NCBI RefSeq assembly: GCF_029910535.1
Contig: NZ_CP069362.1
Span: forward strand, 2,232,001-2,296,000
Direction of reading: 5' to 3'
Source: Marinitoga aeolica
GTDB taxonomy: Bacteria > Thermotogota > Thermotogae > Petrotogales > Petrotogaceae
DNA: 64,000 nt
Below are positions 27,028 to 36,487 of this stretch, piece by piece. A program made the position numbers and the translations under genes. A model generated the notes under the pieces. That model did no database searches and was not told the DNA's origin. It was given only the letters and a program-made list of their open reading frames with translations. The number at the start of each line of letters is the position of its first letter. Position 1 is the stretch's first letter.

Positions 27028-28016
27028 TTTTTCACCTCTTTTACAGAATTTCTTTCTATTATTTCAGTTGGTAAAATAATCTTTCTTTTTACTTTACTTC
27101 CATTTCCTTCTATTCTTTCAACTAGCAATTTTGCTGCATTTTCACCCATTTCTTTTCTAGGTTGGTGAACCGTTGTTAATGGAGGGTATAAATACTTAGA
27201 ATATTTATCATTATCAAATCCTATTATTGAAATATCATCTGGTATTGAATATCCAGCTTCATATATTGCTCTTGTTCCACCTAATGCACTTTGATCATTT
27301 ATAAAAAAAATTGCCGAAAAATCCTTCCCATTTTTTTCTAAATATTTTTTTATAGAACTATATCCACCCTCAAACTGAAAATCACCTTCTAAAATTTTCA
27401 AGTTAACTTCATATTTTTTAGAAAAATCAATAACAGCTTTCTCTCTAACTTTAGCTGAATATACTTCCCTCTCCCCGCTTACAAAAAGTATATCTCTATG
27501 TCCTTTATTATACAAATATTTCATAGCAATGTATGCAGAATGATAATTATCAATTCCTACAGTATCAACATTTATATCACTATCATTTCTATCCACAGCA
27601 ACTACTGGAATAGCAGATCTAATAAGTTTTTCTATATGTTTATCATCATTTTTTGTAGTACAAATAATAATTCCATCCACTCTTCTTGAAAAAAATTGTT
27701 CTAAAATTTCTATTTCTTTATTCAAAAGCAAATGTGTGGAAGTTACAAAACTATCATATCCATGTTTAGACAATTCTAATTCAATACTTTCAGAAATCAT
27801 ATTATAATGATTCCCTAAAAGATTCGGAACAATAATTCCTACAAGATAATGTAATTTTTTCCTTGCAACCTGAGGGGGCTGATAATGATATTCTTGTAAA
27901 GCTTTAAGTACTTTTTTCCTTGTTTCTTCTGAAACATTTTCAGCACCATTTATTACTCTTGAAATTGTTGCAATAGATATACCGATTTTTTTAGATATTT
28001 CCCTCAAAGTTGCCAT
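27024..28016 (-). CDS. LacI-family transcriptional regulator
   Basis: The 330-residue repressor has an N-terminal helix-turn-helix (TLREISKKIGISIATISRVI, then the hinge YHYQPPQVARK). A periplasmic-binding-protein-like sugar-sensing domain follows (VGIIVPNLLGNHYNM, RVDGIIICTT, IPVVAVDRND, ISIIGFDNDKYSKYLYPPLTTVHQPR). I chose the ATG at 28016, which has AGGAG 8 bases upstream, over a GTG three codons earlier that abuts the ribosome site. Lying inside the operon between GH1 and GH130, it probably senses an imported sugar and controls the operon. Confidence 0.94.
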   Translation of the reverse strand: MATLREISKKIGISIATISRVINGAENVSEETRKKVLKALQEYHYQPPQVARKKLHYLVGIIVPNLLGNHYNMISESIELELSKHGYDSFVTSTHLLLNKEIEILEQFFSRRVDGIIICTTKNDDKHIEKLIRSAIPVVAVDRNDSDINVDTVGIDNYHSAYIAMKYLYNKGHRDILFVSGEREVYSAKVREKAVIDFSKKYEVNLKILEGDFQFEGGYSSIKKYLEKNGKDFSAIFFINDQSALGGTRAIYEAGYSIPDDISIIGFDNDKYSKYLYPPLTTVHQPRKEMGENAAKLLVERIEGNGSKVKRKIILPTEIIERNSVKEVKK

Positions 28017-28027
28017 TTTTCTCACTC

Positions 28028-29488
28028 CTATTCCAAATTATATGGATATTTAATATAATTAAGCAAATAATTATTTATTCCTTTGTTTTCAATTATATCT
28101 TTATACACAAAATAAGCAGGTTTACATGTTCTTACTTTAGTATCATAATCAACATGAATTAAACCAAACCTTTTTGAAAATCCTTCTGGCCATTCGTAAT
28201 TATCTAATATTGACCAATACATATAACCTTTTACATTTGCTCCTAATTCAATAGATTCATGAATATTTATTAAATGAGAAATTATGAAATAAGGTTGAAT
28301 ATCTCCTTTATCAGAAATACCATTTTCAGTAATATACATTATTGGATTATTATATCTTCCTTTAATTTCTAAAATAATGTTCTTTAATCCTAAAGGATAA
28401 ACTTCCCATCCCATATCAGTTACAGGTTTATCTGTCTTAATTAATTTACCATTACAAGAGTATCCATATCCATCTACAACTTTCCATTTATTATCATGTT
28501 TTTTTACAACAGTTCTTGTATAATAATTTATTCCTAAAAAATCTGTTTTACCTTTCATATCTTCTCTGAACTTTTTACTTCCATCAATATGAAAATCTAA
28601 ATTCCCTCTAAAAATCATGTCAGTAAAATGATAATTATTAAAATATTTTGCATCTTCAACAACCTCTATATCCTCAGGAGATTCAGGATCAATCCATGTA
28701 AAGGAATATATAAATCCTATAGGTTTTTTTGTATATTTTTTCATTGCATCATATGCTCTACAATGAGCTTCTGCTTGATGTTTTTGAGCTAATTTATAAT
28801 ACTCTTCATTTATTATTGATGGTGGGAATCCTGACTTTGGTTGTAAATATGCTAAAGAAGATACGATTTGTGGTTCATTCATAGTAGACCAAAAATCTAC
28901 AATTTCATCTAATTCATTGGCTAGAAACGCTCCATATTTAGTAAATTCAATTACTGTATTTTTATCAACCCAACCAAAAGGAGCTTTATGATATAAGTTA
29001 ACATTAATAGGATCGTGTATCCATAATGGCAATGAAAAATGATTTAAATCCACCATTACTTTAATGTTTTTTTCTTTAAGATCAATAATTATTTTTTTAT
29101 AATGCTCTAAAGCTTCTAAATTTGCTAATTTTTTTAATTCTAAAATAGCATTTTCATCAACTTCTATAGAAATAATATCATCATTCTTTTCAATGACTTT
29201 TGTTTTTACCTCAAAGGTTGGATTTGGAAATATTCTTGACCATTCAATACCAATTCTTACAATATTCAGTCCTAATTTTTCCATTAATTTATTATCTTTT
29301 TTATACAATTCCCAATAATTTGTTCCATTTTCTGGAAAATCTCCACTCACTAATCCAGCATTTATTATTCTTTCATCATGGGTCCATTTAAACCAATCAG
29401 TATTTTTATCTATTACTTTTCCACCCATCTCAAATTGAAATCCAGACATCGAAATTCCAAATAAAAAATCTTCAGGGAATTTTTTCAT
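28028..29488 (-). CDS. Archaeal-type GH1 beta-glycosidase (CelB/LacS-like)
   Basis: The 486-residue protein resembles hyperthermophilic archaeal GH1 enzymes (Pyrococcus CelB, Sulfolobus LacS) more than bacterial BglA. It opens FPEDFLFGISMSGFQFEMG, followed by GLVSGDFPENG and WSRIFPNPTFEVK, and has the long insertion typical of that group. The acid/base is in STMNEPQ and the nucleophile Glu in MYITENG. NHFSLPLW replaces the usual YHWPLPLW near the active site, so specificity may differ; a mannosidase or glucosidase role is plausible. I placed the start at the ATG at 29488 because GGAGG is 6 bases upstream. It lies in the sugar operon. Confidence 0.9.
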   Translation of the reverse strand: MKKFPEDFLFGISMSGFQFEMGGKVIDKNTDWFKWTHDERIINAGLVSGDFPENGTNYWELYKKDNKLMEKLGLNIVRIGIEWSRIFPNPTFEVKTKVIEKNDDIISIEVDENAILELKKLANLEALEHYKKIIIDLKEKNIKVMVDLNHFSLPLWIHDPINVNLYHKAPFGWVDKNTVIEFTKYGAFLANELDEIVDFWSTMNEPQIVSSLAYLQPKSGFPPSIINEEYYKLAQKHQAEAHCRAYDAMKKYTKKPIGFIYSFTWIDPESPEDIEVVEDAKYFNNYHFTDMIFRGNLDFHIDGSKKFREDMKGKTDFLGINYYTRTVVKKHDNKWKVVDGYGYSCNGKLIKTDKPVTDMGWEVYPLGLKNIILEIKGRYNNPIMYITENGISDKGDIQPYFIISHLINIHESIELGANVKGYMYWSILDNYEWPEGFSKRFGLIHVDYDTKVRTCKPAYFVYKDIIENKGINNYLLNYIKYPYNLE

Positions 29489-29515
29489 ATTATACCTCCA
29501 ATATTTTCTCATTAA

Positions 29516-30829
29516 TTATTTATTCAATAAAAAATTTTTATACCACAAAGCACTATCTTTTAAATATCTTTTTTGAGTATTATAATCAACATATACTAAA
29601 CCAAATCTTTTTGAATATCCATGTGCCCATTCAAAATTATCCATTAATGACCAAATAAAATATCCTCTCAAATCTACTCCATCTTTTATTGCATCTAATG
29701 TTGATTTAAAATGATCTTTTATATAATTTATCCTATAATCATCATGAATTTGTTCGTTTTCTAATTTATCTGGTCCAGCCATTCCATTTTCTGTTATATA
29801 TAATGGTAATTTATATTTATTATTAAATTCTACTAGCTTATCGTATAATCCTTTTGGGTATATCTCCCATCCCATTTCAGTTTTTGGTAATGGACCTTCT
29901 GCATGCTTGAATTTTAAAGGATGATTTTCATCATATGATATTACTTGTCTTGAATAATAATTTACTCCAAAGAAATCTATTGTTTGTGAAATAATATCAA
30001 AATCATTTTCTGGTATATCTAATTTTATATTTTTTAAAGAATTTACTGCTTCTTCAGGATATTTACCATATACTATTGGATCATGATACCATCCATTTAT
30101 ATATTGATCAACTAATTTTGCAGCTTGTATATCTTTTTCATCATTTGATAATGATTCTACCTTTGTTACTACATTTGTTATTCCTATTTTTCCATCTTTT
30201 ACAATATCTCTAAATGCAATAACTGCTTTTCCATGAGATCTTAAAAGATTATGAGCTACATAAAATGATTCTTGGAAATCTTTATGACCAGGAGCATGCT
30301 CTCCAACAAAATATCCTAAAAATGCAGAACACCATGGTTCATTTAAAGTTATCCAATGTTTTACTCTATCTCCTAATTTGTTAAACATTAATGATGCATA
30401 ATCTTGAAAATAATTTGCTATATCTGGATTTAACCACCCATTTTTTTCTTTGTATAAATATAATGGTAAATCCCAATGATATAATGTAATAAAAGGTGTA
30501 ATATTATTTTCTAATAATTTATCAACAAGCTTTTGATAGAAATCTATACCTTTTTCATTGGGTTTTATACCATCAGTCATAACCCTTGGCCATGAAATAG
30601 AAAATCTATATGCATCAACACCTATGTCTTTCATTATTTCAATATCTTCTTCATATCTATGATAATGATCACATGCTACATCACCATTATCTCCATTCTT
30701 TGTTTTTCCTGGTGTATGTGAAAATTCATCCCATATTGACGGACTTCTATCCTCTATTCCACCTTCTATTTGATATGATGCTGTTGCTGTTCCAAATTTA
30801 AATTCTTTTGGAAAATCTGTTCTTTTCAT
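29516..30829 (-). CDS. GH1 beta-glucosidase (bacterial type)
   Basis: This cytoplasmic retaining beta-glycosidase has 437 residues. It opens FPKEFKFGTATASYQIEGG and has HYHRYEEDIEIMKDIGVDAY. The acid/base is in ITLNEPWCSAFLG and the nucleophile in LYITENGMA, with FIWSLMDNFEWAHGYSKRFG near the C-terminus. These are standard BglA features, so cleavage of cellobiose-like sugars is likely. The ATG follows GAGGTAGT, which overlaps the oppF stop region. The following GH1 gene is of a different, archaeal type. Confidence 0.95.
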   Translation of the reverse strand: MKRTDFPKEFKFGTATASYQIEGGIEDRSPSIWDEFSHTPGKTKNGDNGDVACDHYHRYEEDIEIMKDIGVDAYRFSISWPRVMTDGIKPNEKGIDFYQKLVDKLLENNITPFITLYHWDLPLYLYKEKNGWLNPDIANYFQDYASLMFNKLGDRVKHWITLNEPWCSAFLGYFVGEHAPGHKDFQESFYVAHNLLRSHGKAVIAFRDIVKDGKIGITNVVTKVESLSNDEKDIQAAKLVDQYINGWYHDPIVYGKYPEEAVNSLKNIKLDIPENDFDIISQTIDFFGVNYYSRQVISYDENHPLKFKHAEGPLPKTEMGWEIYPKGLYDKLVEFNNKYKLPLYITENGMAGPDKLENEQIHDDYRINYIKDHFKSTLDAIKDGVDLRGYFIWSLMDNFEWAHGYSKRFGLVYVDYNTQKRYLKDSALWYKNFLLNK

Positions 30830-30833
30830 TTTA

Positions 30834-31739
30834 CTACCTCACTTTCACAATATGATTTTTTTCAAATTCCATATATATATCATCATAACTTTTATTTTTT
30901 AAATAAAATTTTTTTATTTCATACTCTACAGTTTCTGGTAAAAATTGTTCATTAGGATCCCATTTTTTATCTATTTCAGGAACAGAATTTAACAACATTT
31001 TTGTATATGGATGAATAGGATTATTATATACATCGTATGTATCTCCCTGTTCAACAATTTCTCCTTTATACATTATTAAAGATCTATCGCTTAAATAATA
31101 TCCTAATGATAAATCATGGGTTATAAAAATAATAGACATCCCTGTTTTTTCTCTTATATCAGATAATAAGTTTAAGACATCTATTCTTGTAGAAGCATCT
31201 AACATACTTATTAGTTCATCTGCAACTAGTATTTTTGTATTCATTAACAAAGCTCTAGCTATTAACAACCTTTGTAATTGTCCCCCACTTAATTGATGAG
31301 GATATTTGCCTAAGATATTGGTTGGATTCATACCAACTTGATTAATAACTTTTTCTATTTTTTCTTTTCTATTTTTTTCATCTGGATAGAATGTTTCAAA
31401 AACCATATTAAACACTCTATCAACTTTGAATAAAGTATTAAAAGAAGAAAAAGGATCTTGGAATATAGCTTGCACGTTTCTATAATACTCCTTTGTATCA
31501 TCTATATCCCAAATATTTTTATTTAAAAATAATATTTCACCATATGTAGGCTTTAATAATCTCAATATCATTTTTCCTACAGTTGTTTTCCCACTTCCAC
31601 TCTCACCAATCAAAGATAAAATTTCACCTTTTTTTATATTAAAAGATACATTATTTACAGCTTTAAATTTATTCTTACCAAAAAAATCTGTTCCAAATTC
31701 TTTTGTTATATTTTTTAATTCCATATATATTTCACTCAT
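30834..31739 (-). CDS. ABC transporter ATP-binding protein (OppF-like)
   Basis: This ATPase subunit of a peptide/oligosaccharide (Opp/Dpp-type) importer has Walker A GESGSGKTTVGK, Q-loop AIFQDPFSSFN, signature LSGGQLQRLLIARAL, Walker B ILVADELISMLD and H-loop FITHD. The C-terminal HPYTKMLLNSVPEID is characteristic of Opp ATPases. In the Walker B region the usual Asp-Glu-Pro reads Asp-Glu-Leu. The ATG at 31739 has AGGTG 6 bases upstream and overlaps the oppD-like gene. It pairs with OppD as a heterodimer. Confidence 0.93.
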   Translation of the reverse strand: MSEIYMELKNITKEFGTDFFGKNKFKAVNNVSFNIKKGEILSLIGESGSGKTTVGKMILRLLKPTYGEILFLNKNIWDIDDTKEYYRNVQAIFQDPFSSFNTLFKVDRVFNMVFETFYPDEKNRKEKIEKVINQVGMNPTNILGKYPHQLSGGQLQRLLIARALLMNTKILVADELISMLDASTRIDVLNLLSDIREKTGMSIIFITHDLSLGYYLSDRSLIMYKGEIVEQGDTYDVYNNPIHPYTKMLLNSVPEIDKKWDPNEQFLPETVEYEIKKFYLKNKSYDDIYMEFEKNHIVKVR

Positions 31740-32703
31740 TATTTTCACCTACATTCCAACAAGCTACTTGATGTCCATCTTCATATGTTTTTATTGGTGG
31801 ATTTTTTAAACACTTTTCATTAGCCAATGGGCATCTAAATCTAAATCGACAGCCTTCCTCAATATTCAACAAATTAGGTGGTGTCCCTTTTATACTAGAT
31901 AATTTTTTTTCTTTTATTCTTATGTCGCTTTTTGGTATAGCCTTTATCAATGCTTTTGTATATGGATGTTTAGGATTGTTTAATATTGTTTCTGTTTTTC
32001 CAATTTCTGCTATTCTTCCGGCATACATAATCATAATTCTATCTGCTATTTGATTAAGAACAGCTACATCATGAGTAATAAATATCATAGATTTAACTAT
32101 ATTCATATCTCTAAATTTAACTAACATATTACAAACAAATCTTTGCGAGCTAACATCTAATGCTGAAGTTACTTCATCAGCAATTAACAAATCTGGATCT
32201 AATAAAGTCGAAATAACCATTATAACTCTTTGTTTCATACCTCCAGATAATTCAACAGAATATCTATCTATTACATCTGGATCTAAATTTACTAATTTCA
32301 TTCTTTCCTTTACTTTTTTAAAAAATTCTTCATTTGGAATAATCCCGTGTTCTCTAACAAGATCTGAGATAAATGTTTTTATTCTTTTTGTAGGACTAAA
32401 TGCATCCATTGCATATTGAGGTATAATAGATATATTTTTAAATCTTATATTTTTCATTTCTTTTTTTGATAAATTCATTATATTTATTCCATTTAAATTT
32501 GCCTCTCCAGATATATAATTCATAGGTGGTTTTAATAATATTAAACTGTTTCCCAAGGTACTTTTACCACATCCTGATTCTCCAGCTATTCCTAAAATTT
32601 CCCCTTGGTTTATATGAAAAGTAACGTCATCTATTGCTTTTACATACCCTTTTAACGTTTTATAATACACTTTTAAATTTTTTACGTCTAAAACTTTATT
32701 CAT
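31732..32703 (-). CDS. ABC transporter ATP-binding protein (OppD-like)
   Basis: This is the second ATPase of the importer, with Walker A GESGCGKSTLGN, signature VELSGGMKQRVIMVIS, Walker B LLIADEVTSALD and IFITHDVAVLNQIAD. The C-terminal extension has HPYTKALIKAIP and a cysteine cluster (CRFRFRCPLANEKC) that in other OppD/DppD proteins binds an iron-sulfur cluster or metal. The ATG at 32703 is used. A GTG three codons earlier lies too near the GGGAG site. The 5' end overlaps the permease stop closely. Confidence 0.93.
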   Translation of the reverse strand: MNKVLDVKNLKVYYKTLKGYVKAIDDVTFHINQGEILGIAGESGCGKSTLGNSLILLKPPMNYISGEANLNGINIMNLSKKEMKNIRFKNISIIPQYAMDAFSPTKRIKTFISDLVREHGIIPNEEFFKKVKERMKLVNLDPDVIDRYSVELSGGMKQRVIMVISTLLDPDLLIADEVTSALDVSSQRFVCNMLVKFRDMNIVKSMIFITHDVAVLNQIADRIMIMYAGRIAEIGKTETILNNPKHPYTKALIKAIPKSDIRIKEKKLSSIKGTPPNLLNIEEGCRFRFRCPLANEKCLKNPPIKTYEDGHQVACWNVGENNE

Positions 32704-32708
32704 TAATA

Positions 32709-33566
32709 TCACATCTCCCGTAATTTTGGATTGAATACTTCATCTAAACCTGTATTAATAAAATATAAGGAGGTTACTAATAATGTAATAACTAGCCCAG
32801 GAATAATAGCCCACCACCACATTCCAAGTTGAATTGCATTCCAATCTCTAGCAACTTGCATAATTAAACCTAAGGATATTCCTTTCGTTGGACCTAATCC
32901 TATAAAATCTAAAGTTACTGCTGATAATATAGCTCCTCCAAATTGAAGAATATAAACCATAAATATATATGAAAACATATTAGAAGCAATATCTTGTAAT
33001 ATTATTTTTCTAGTTGGTAATGCTGAAATTCTTGATAAATTTACAAAATCCTTATTTTTAATTGACATTGTTAAAGATCTTACAGCTCTTGCTGTCCATG
33101 GCCAATTTGTTAGCCCTATAATTACACTTTCAAAAACCATACCTCTAAATGATAAATATGCCGATATAATAATTAGAACCGCTAATGTAGGAATAACAAG
33201 CATGATATTTGTAATCATCATTAATGATTCATCTACCCATTTACCTTTGTATCCTGATAAAAAACCCACAAACAAACCTATTATTGTTGCAAGTGTTCCA
33301 CCAAAAAAGCCTACAAAATATGAACTACGCAATCCATATACTAATTGCGTAAAAATGTCATGACCAAAAATATTTGTCCCCAACCAAAATTCTTTACTTG
33401 GAGGCATATATCCAGGGCCAGCATATTCCAACGGATCATATTTTGCAAAATATGGTCCAATTAAGCCTAATAAAAGAAAAAATGTGAATATTGTCATTCC
33501 TATAATAACTTTTTTATTTTTTAATGCAAAATATAAATTTTCATATTTTTTTAGATTTAATTTCAT
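32709..33566 (-). CDS. ABC transporter permease (OppC-like)
   Basis: This 285-residue inner-membrane subunit has the OppC N-terminal helix (KKVIIGMTIFTFFLLLGLIG), a periplasmic loop GTNIFGHDIFTQLVYGLRSS, and the EAA-type cytoplasmic loop around VNLSRISALPTRKIILQDI. GLGPTKGISLG lies near the end. The start at 33566 is chosen for the AGGAGG site just upstream. The stop of oppB overlaps this start region. It pairs with the OppB permease. Confidence 0.93.
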   Translation of the reverse strand: MKLNLKKYENLYFALKNKKVIIGMTIFTFFLLLGLIGPYFAKYDPLEYAGPGYMPPSKEFWLGTNIFGHDIFTQLVYGLRSSYFVGFFGGTLATIIGLFVGFLSGYKGKWVDESLMMITNIMLVIPTLAVLIIISAYLSFRGMVFESVIIGLTNWPWTARAVRSLTMSIKNKDFVNLSRISALPTRKIILQDIASNMFSYIFMVYILQFGGAILSAVTLDFIGLGPTKGISLGLIMQVARDWNAIQLGMWWWAIIPGLVITLLVTSLYFINTGLDEVFNPKLREM

Positions 33567-33567
33567 T

Positions 33568-34557
33568 TTAAACCTCCTCGACATACGAGTATCTTATTCG
33601 TGGATCTATAAATACATATATTACATCAACTATAAAATTACCAGCTAAAACCATTATTACAATAACTAAAAAAATTCCCTGAATCAAAAAATAATCTTGA
33701 TTTTGTATTGCTTGCAATAATAAGAACCCTAAACCTGGATATGAAAAAACACTTTGTGTTGTTAAAGATCCTAATATTATAGTTCCTAACTGTAATGCTA
33801 AACCTGTTACTTGTGGCAAAATCGCATTTCTAAAAGCATATCTTCTAATTAATTTATCTGATGCACCTAATGCTTCCATATATTTTGAATAATTTGAACC
33901 CATTTCATATATAATCATATTTCTCATACCTATAGCCCAACCGCCCATCATTACCAAAAACAATGATAAAAATGGCAAAGCTAAATGGTATAAAAAATCT
34001 AAAATAAATTCCAATGTAAATGATGGTGTCATCGTATAACTATATGCTCCAGATAATGGAAATATGGGTATCATAAATCCTAAAAACCAAGCCATTAACA
34101 TAGCCATCCAAAAATATGGAGAAGAAGTTAAGAAAAAGAAAAATGGTATAATCGAATTATCTGTTTTTTTATTTATTGCAGCTAAAGCTCCTAATTTATT
34201 TCCGGCAAACCAACTTAATATTATTGCTGGAACTAATAAGACTATATCATATAAGATAGAGCCTTTTATAATATCCACTACACTTTTTGGATATAAAAAT
34301 ACACTAACTCCTAGATCTCCTTTAAATAAAGAAATCCAAAAATTAACATATTGTTTCCATAATGGTTGATCTAATCCAAATGCTTTAGTGAAATATGTAT
34401 TTAATTTTTCTGTAGCCTCTGGAAGGCCTGAAAATCTTGATAATAATAATGAAACAGGATTTCCCGGCATAAAGCGAGGAATAGCCCAATCAATAGAAAC
34501 TGCAACAAAAAATGTTATTATATATATTAATATTTTTTTTCTTAGATATTTTCCCAT
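33568..34557 (-). CDS. ABC transporter permease (OppB-like)
   Basis: The 329-residue polytopic membrane protein has the OppB layout: N-terminal KKILIYIITFFVAVSIDWAI, PGNPVSLLLSRF, then GLDQPLWKQYVNFW, and the coupling loop ALGASDKLIRRYAFRNAILP. TQSVFSYPGLGFLLLQAI follows near the end. The ATG follows AGGAGGATTATA. It is separated from the solute-binding-protein gene by 65 bp containing a stable hairpin, which may keep the binding protein more abundant than the membrane subunits. Confidence 0.94.
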   Translation of the reverse strand: MGKYLRKKILIYIITFFVAVSIDWAIPRFMPGNPVSLLLSRFSGLPEATEKLNTYFTKAFGLDQPLWKQYVNFWISLFKGDLGVSVFLYPKSVVDIIKGSILYDIVLLVPAIILSWFAGNKLGALAAINKKTDNSIIPFFFFLTSSPYFWMAMLMAWFLGFMIPIFPLSGAYSYTMTPSFTLEFILDFLYHLALPFLSLFLVMMGGWAIGMRNMIIYEMGSNYSKYMEALGASDKLIRRYAFRNAILPQVTGLALQLGTIILGSLTTQSVFSYPGLGFLLLQAIQNQDYFLIQGIFLVIVIMVLAGNFIVDVIYVFIDPRIRYSYVEEV

Positions 34558-34581
34558 TATAATCCTCCTGTTTATTTATAT

Positions 34582-34605
34582 GCCCCAACCCTTTCGAGTT
34601 GGAGC
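34582..34605 (-). promoter_or_regulatory. Intercistronic hairpin between binding-protein and permease genes
   Basis: On the minus strand GCTCCAAC pairs with GTTGGGGC (one G-T pair) around an 8-base loop. No T-run follows, so it more likely stabilises the upstream message or attenuates than fully terminates. It lies between the stop at 34623 and the oppB start at 34557. Confidence 0.55.
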
Positions 34606-34622
34606 GATTTATTATTCAAATA

Positions 34623-36308
34623 TTATTTTGCAGGTTTTAAATTTAATAACATTATGTTTCCGCCAACTTGCCATCTTCCTCCCCACAATGATGGCCATGC
34701 TACTGGATTCTCTTCACTTGGATAATTTGTCCAATACTTTTCACTTGCTTGGAACCACATTCCGTTATACCAAAGAGGAATAACAGGCATTTCTTCTAAG
34801 AATATTTTTTCAATTTTTAATGCAATCTCTTTACCTTTCTCTTCATCTCTTGTTTTATTAAATTCATTTACTAGATCAAATAATTCTTGATTAACATATC
34901 TTCCCCAATTTCCACCATATTCTTTTTCATTGTTAACTTGATTTGATTCAAATAACCAGTTAAAATATGTCCAAGGTGTTGATGAAACATTACTATTGAA
35001 ATTATTAATTAACATATCAAAAGTTGCAGAATTCATATCTTCCATGTATTTTCCATAATCAGGGAATTTTGGTTCAGCTTTAATTCCGATTTTTTCAAAA
35101 TCAGCTGAGATATTTTTAATAGATTCCATCCAGTCTGTCCAACCAAAAGGAACAATTATAGTTAAATCTATTTTTTTACCATCAGGTGTTTCTCTAAAAC
35201 CATCATTATCAATGTCTTTATATCCTGCTTCATCTAAAATTTTATTTGCCATTGCTGGACTATATGTAAATCCGTATTCTTCAACTATTTTTTCATCATA
35301 ATATTTCATCCATGATTCAATAGGCAAGAATCCTAATGGATTAGCTTTTTCAACTTGGAATTCAAAAACTCTTCTAATTATAGGTGCAACATTTATTGAA
35401 TAAGCTAATGCTTTTCTGAATTTAGGATCATCCATTGGTTTTTTTCTTGTATTTAAGAATAATAATGCAGTATTATCTGATAACATATATGGTGCATTTT
35501 TAAACCAAGTTTTTATTCCGTATATGTTTTTAACTGATGGAATTCCAGGTAAGAAGAAGTTACTTACATCTAATTCGCCTTTCATTAACATTCCTAATGC
35601 AACATTATTTGAGAATATTTTTAATTCAACTAAATATTTTGGAGCAGGAAGACCAAAAATATCTTTTCCCCACCAATTATCATTTCTTTTGAAAATCATT
35701 CTATCATCTGTTTTGTCATATGCTAAATACATACCAGAACCTATAGGATTTTCATTAGCTAAGGTAACAACATCGTCTATAGGATAATTTTCCCAAATGT
35801 GTTTAGGGATTATGGAAATTTGGTATAATTGATAATTCCATTCATGATATCTTGGATCTGAAAATTCAAAAACCAGTTCTGTATCACTTAGTTTTTTTAT
35901 GTTTGTCATCCAGTTCCAAATAGAAGAATATGTAATGCCTGTATTCATCTTAGCTATTTCAAAAGTGTAAATAACATCATCAGCATTTAATACTTCGCCA
36001 TCTGTCCATCTTAAATTATTTCTTAACTTTAAATAATAGTGATTATCATCTTGCCAATAACCTTTTTCAGCTAACCACGGAATAAATTCATTTGTTAATG
36101 GATCATATGCAAATAATGTTTCATAAATCCCACCAACTGTACCAGGAACAGCTGCCCAAGGAGTTAACGGATTCCAGTTAGAAGGAGCACTCCATAATCC
36201 ACCACCAAAAAAGAATGTTTCATCTCGTTTCAATGTTTCAGAAAAAGAAGTTACAGCTAATACAATTAATACAAATACTATAAAATAGCTTTTCCAAAAT
36301 GATTTCAT
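34623..36308 (-). CDS. ABC transporter solute-binding protein, family 5 (oligosaccharide/peptide type)
   Basis: This 561-residue exported binding protein has a signal peptide (FIVFVLIVLAVTSFSETL) and family 5 features: VGGIYETLFAYDPLTNEFIP, LRNNLRWTDGEVLNADDVIYTF, and KFRKALAYSINVAPIIRRVF. A late segment, EEMPVIPLWYNGMWFQ, is also typical. GGGLWSAPSNWNPLTPW near the mature N-terminus resembles the sugar-binding members of the family in Thermotogota and Thermococcales. With the GH1 and GH130 genes downstream, an oligosaccharide ligand is more likely than a peptide; this is inference. It heads the operon. Confidence 0.92.
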   Translation of the reverse strand: MKSFWKSYFIVFVLIVLAVTSFSETLKRDETFFFGGGLWSAPSNWNPLTPWAAVPGTVGGIYETLFAYDPLTNEFIPWLAEKGYWQDDNHYYLKLRNNLRWTDGEVLNADDVIYTFEIAKMNTGITYSSIWNWMTNIKKLSDTELVFEFSDPRYHEWNYQLYQISIIPKHIWENYPIDDVVTLANENPIGSGMYLAYDKTDDRMIFKRNDNWWGKDIFGLPAPKYLVELKIFSNNVALGMLMKGELDVSNFFLPGIPSVKNIYGIKTWFKNAPYMLSDNTALLFLNTRKKPMDDPKFRKALAYSINVAPIIRRVFEFQVEKANPLGFLPIESWMKYYDEKIVEEYGFTYSPAMANKILDEAGYKDIDNDGFRETPDGKKIDLTIIVPFGWTDWMESIKNISADFEKIGIKAEPKFPDYGKYMEDMNSATFDMLINNFNSNVSSTPWTYFNWLFESNQVNNEKEYGGNWGRYVNQELFDLVNEFNKTRDEEKGKEIALKIEKIFLEEMPVIPLWYNGMWFQASEKYWTNYPSEENPVAWPSLWGGRWQVGGNIMLLNLKPAK

Positions 36309-36338
36309 AATTAACCCTCCCTATATATATTTTAACAA

Positions 36339-36356
36339 TTTCATTCTAGCATGAAA
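36339..36356. promoter_or_regulatory. Candidate operator upstream of the sugar operon
   Basis: The 18-bp imperfect palindrome TTTCATTCTAGCATGAAA (16 of 18 positions symmetric, CTAG centre) lies about 31 bases upstream of the binding-protein ATG. The operon encodes a LacI-type regulator, but LacI sites usually have a CG centre, so the binder is uncertain. Confidence 0.45.
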
Positions 36357-36487
36357 ATTGTTTCTTTATAAATTTTCAATTTGTTTCATAATATGTTTCA
36401 GAAAGAAATATTCTCAATTAATAATAAAAATCTTTAATTTAATTAAATATTAAGAATAATGAAAAAAAAAACTCTTCTTTTTATATA

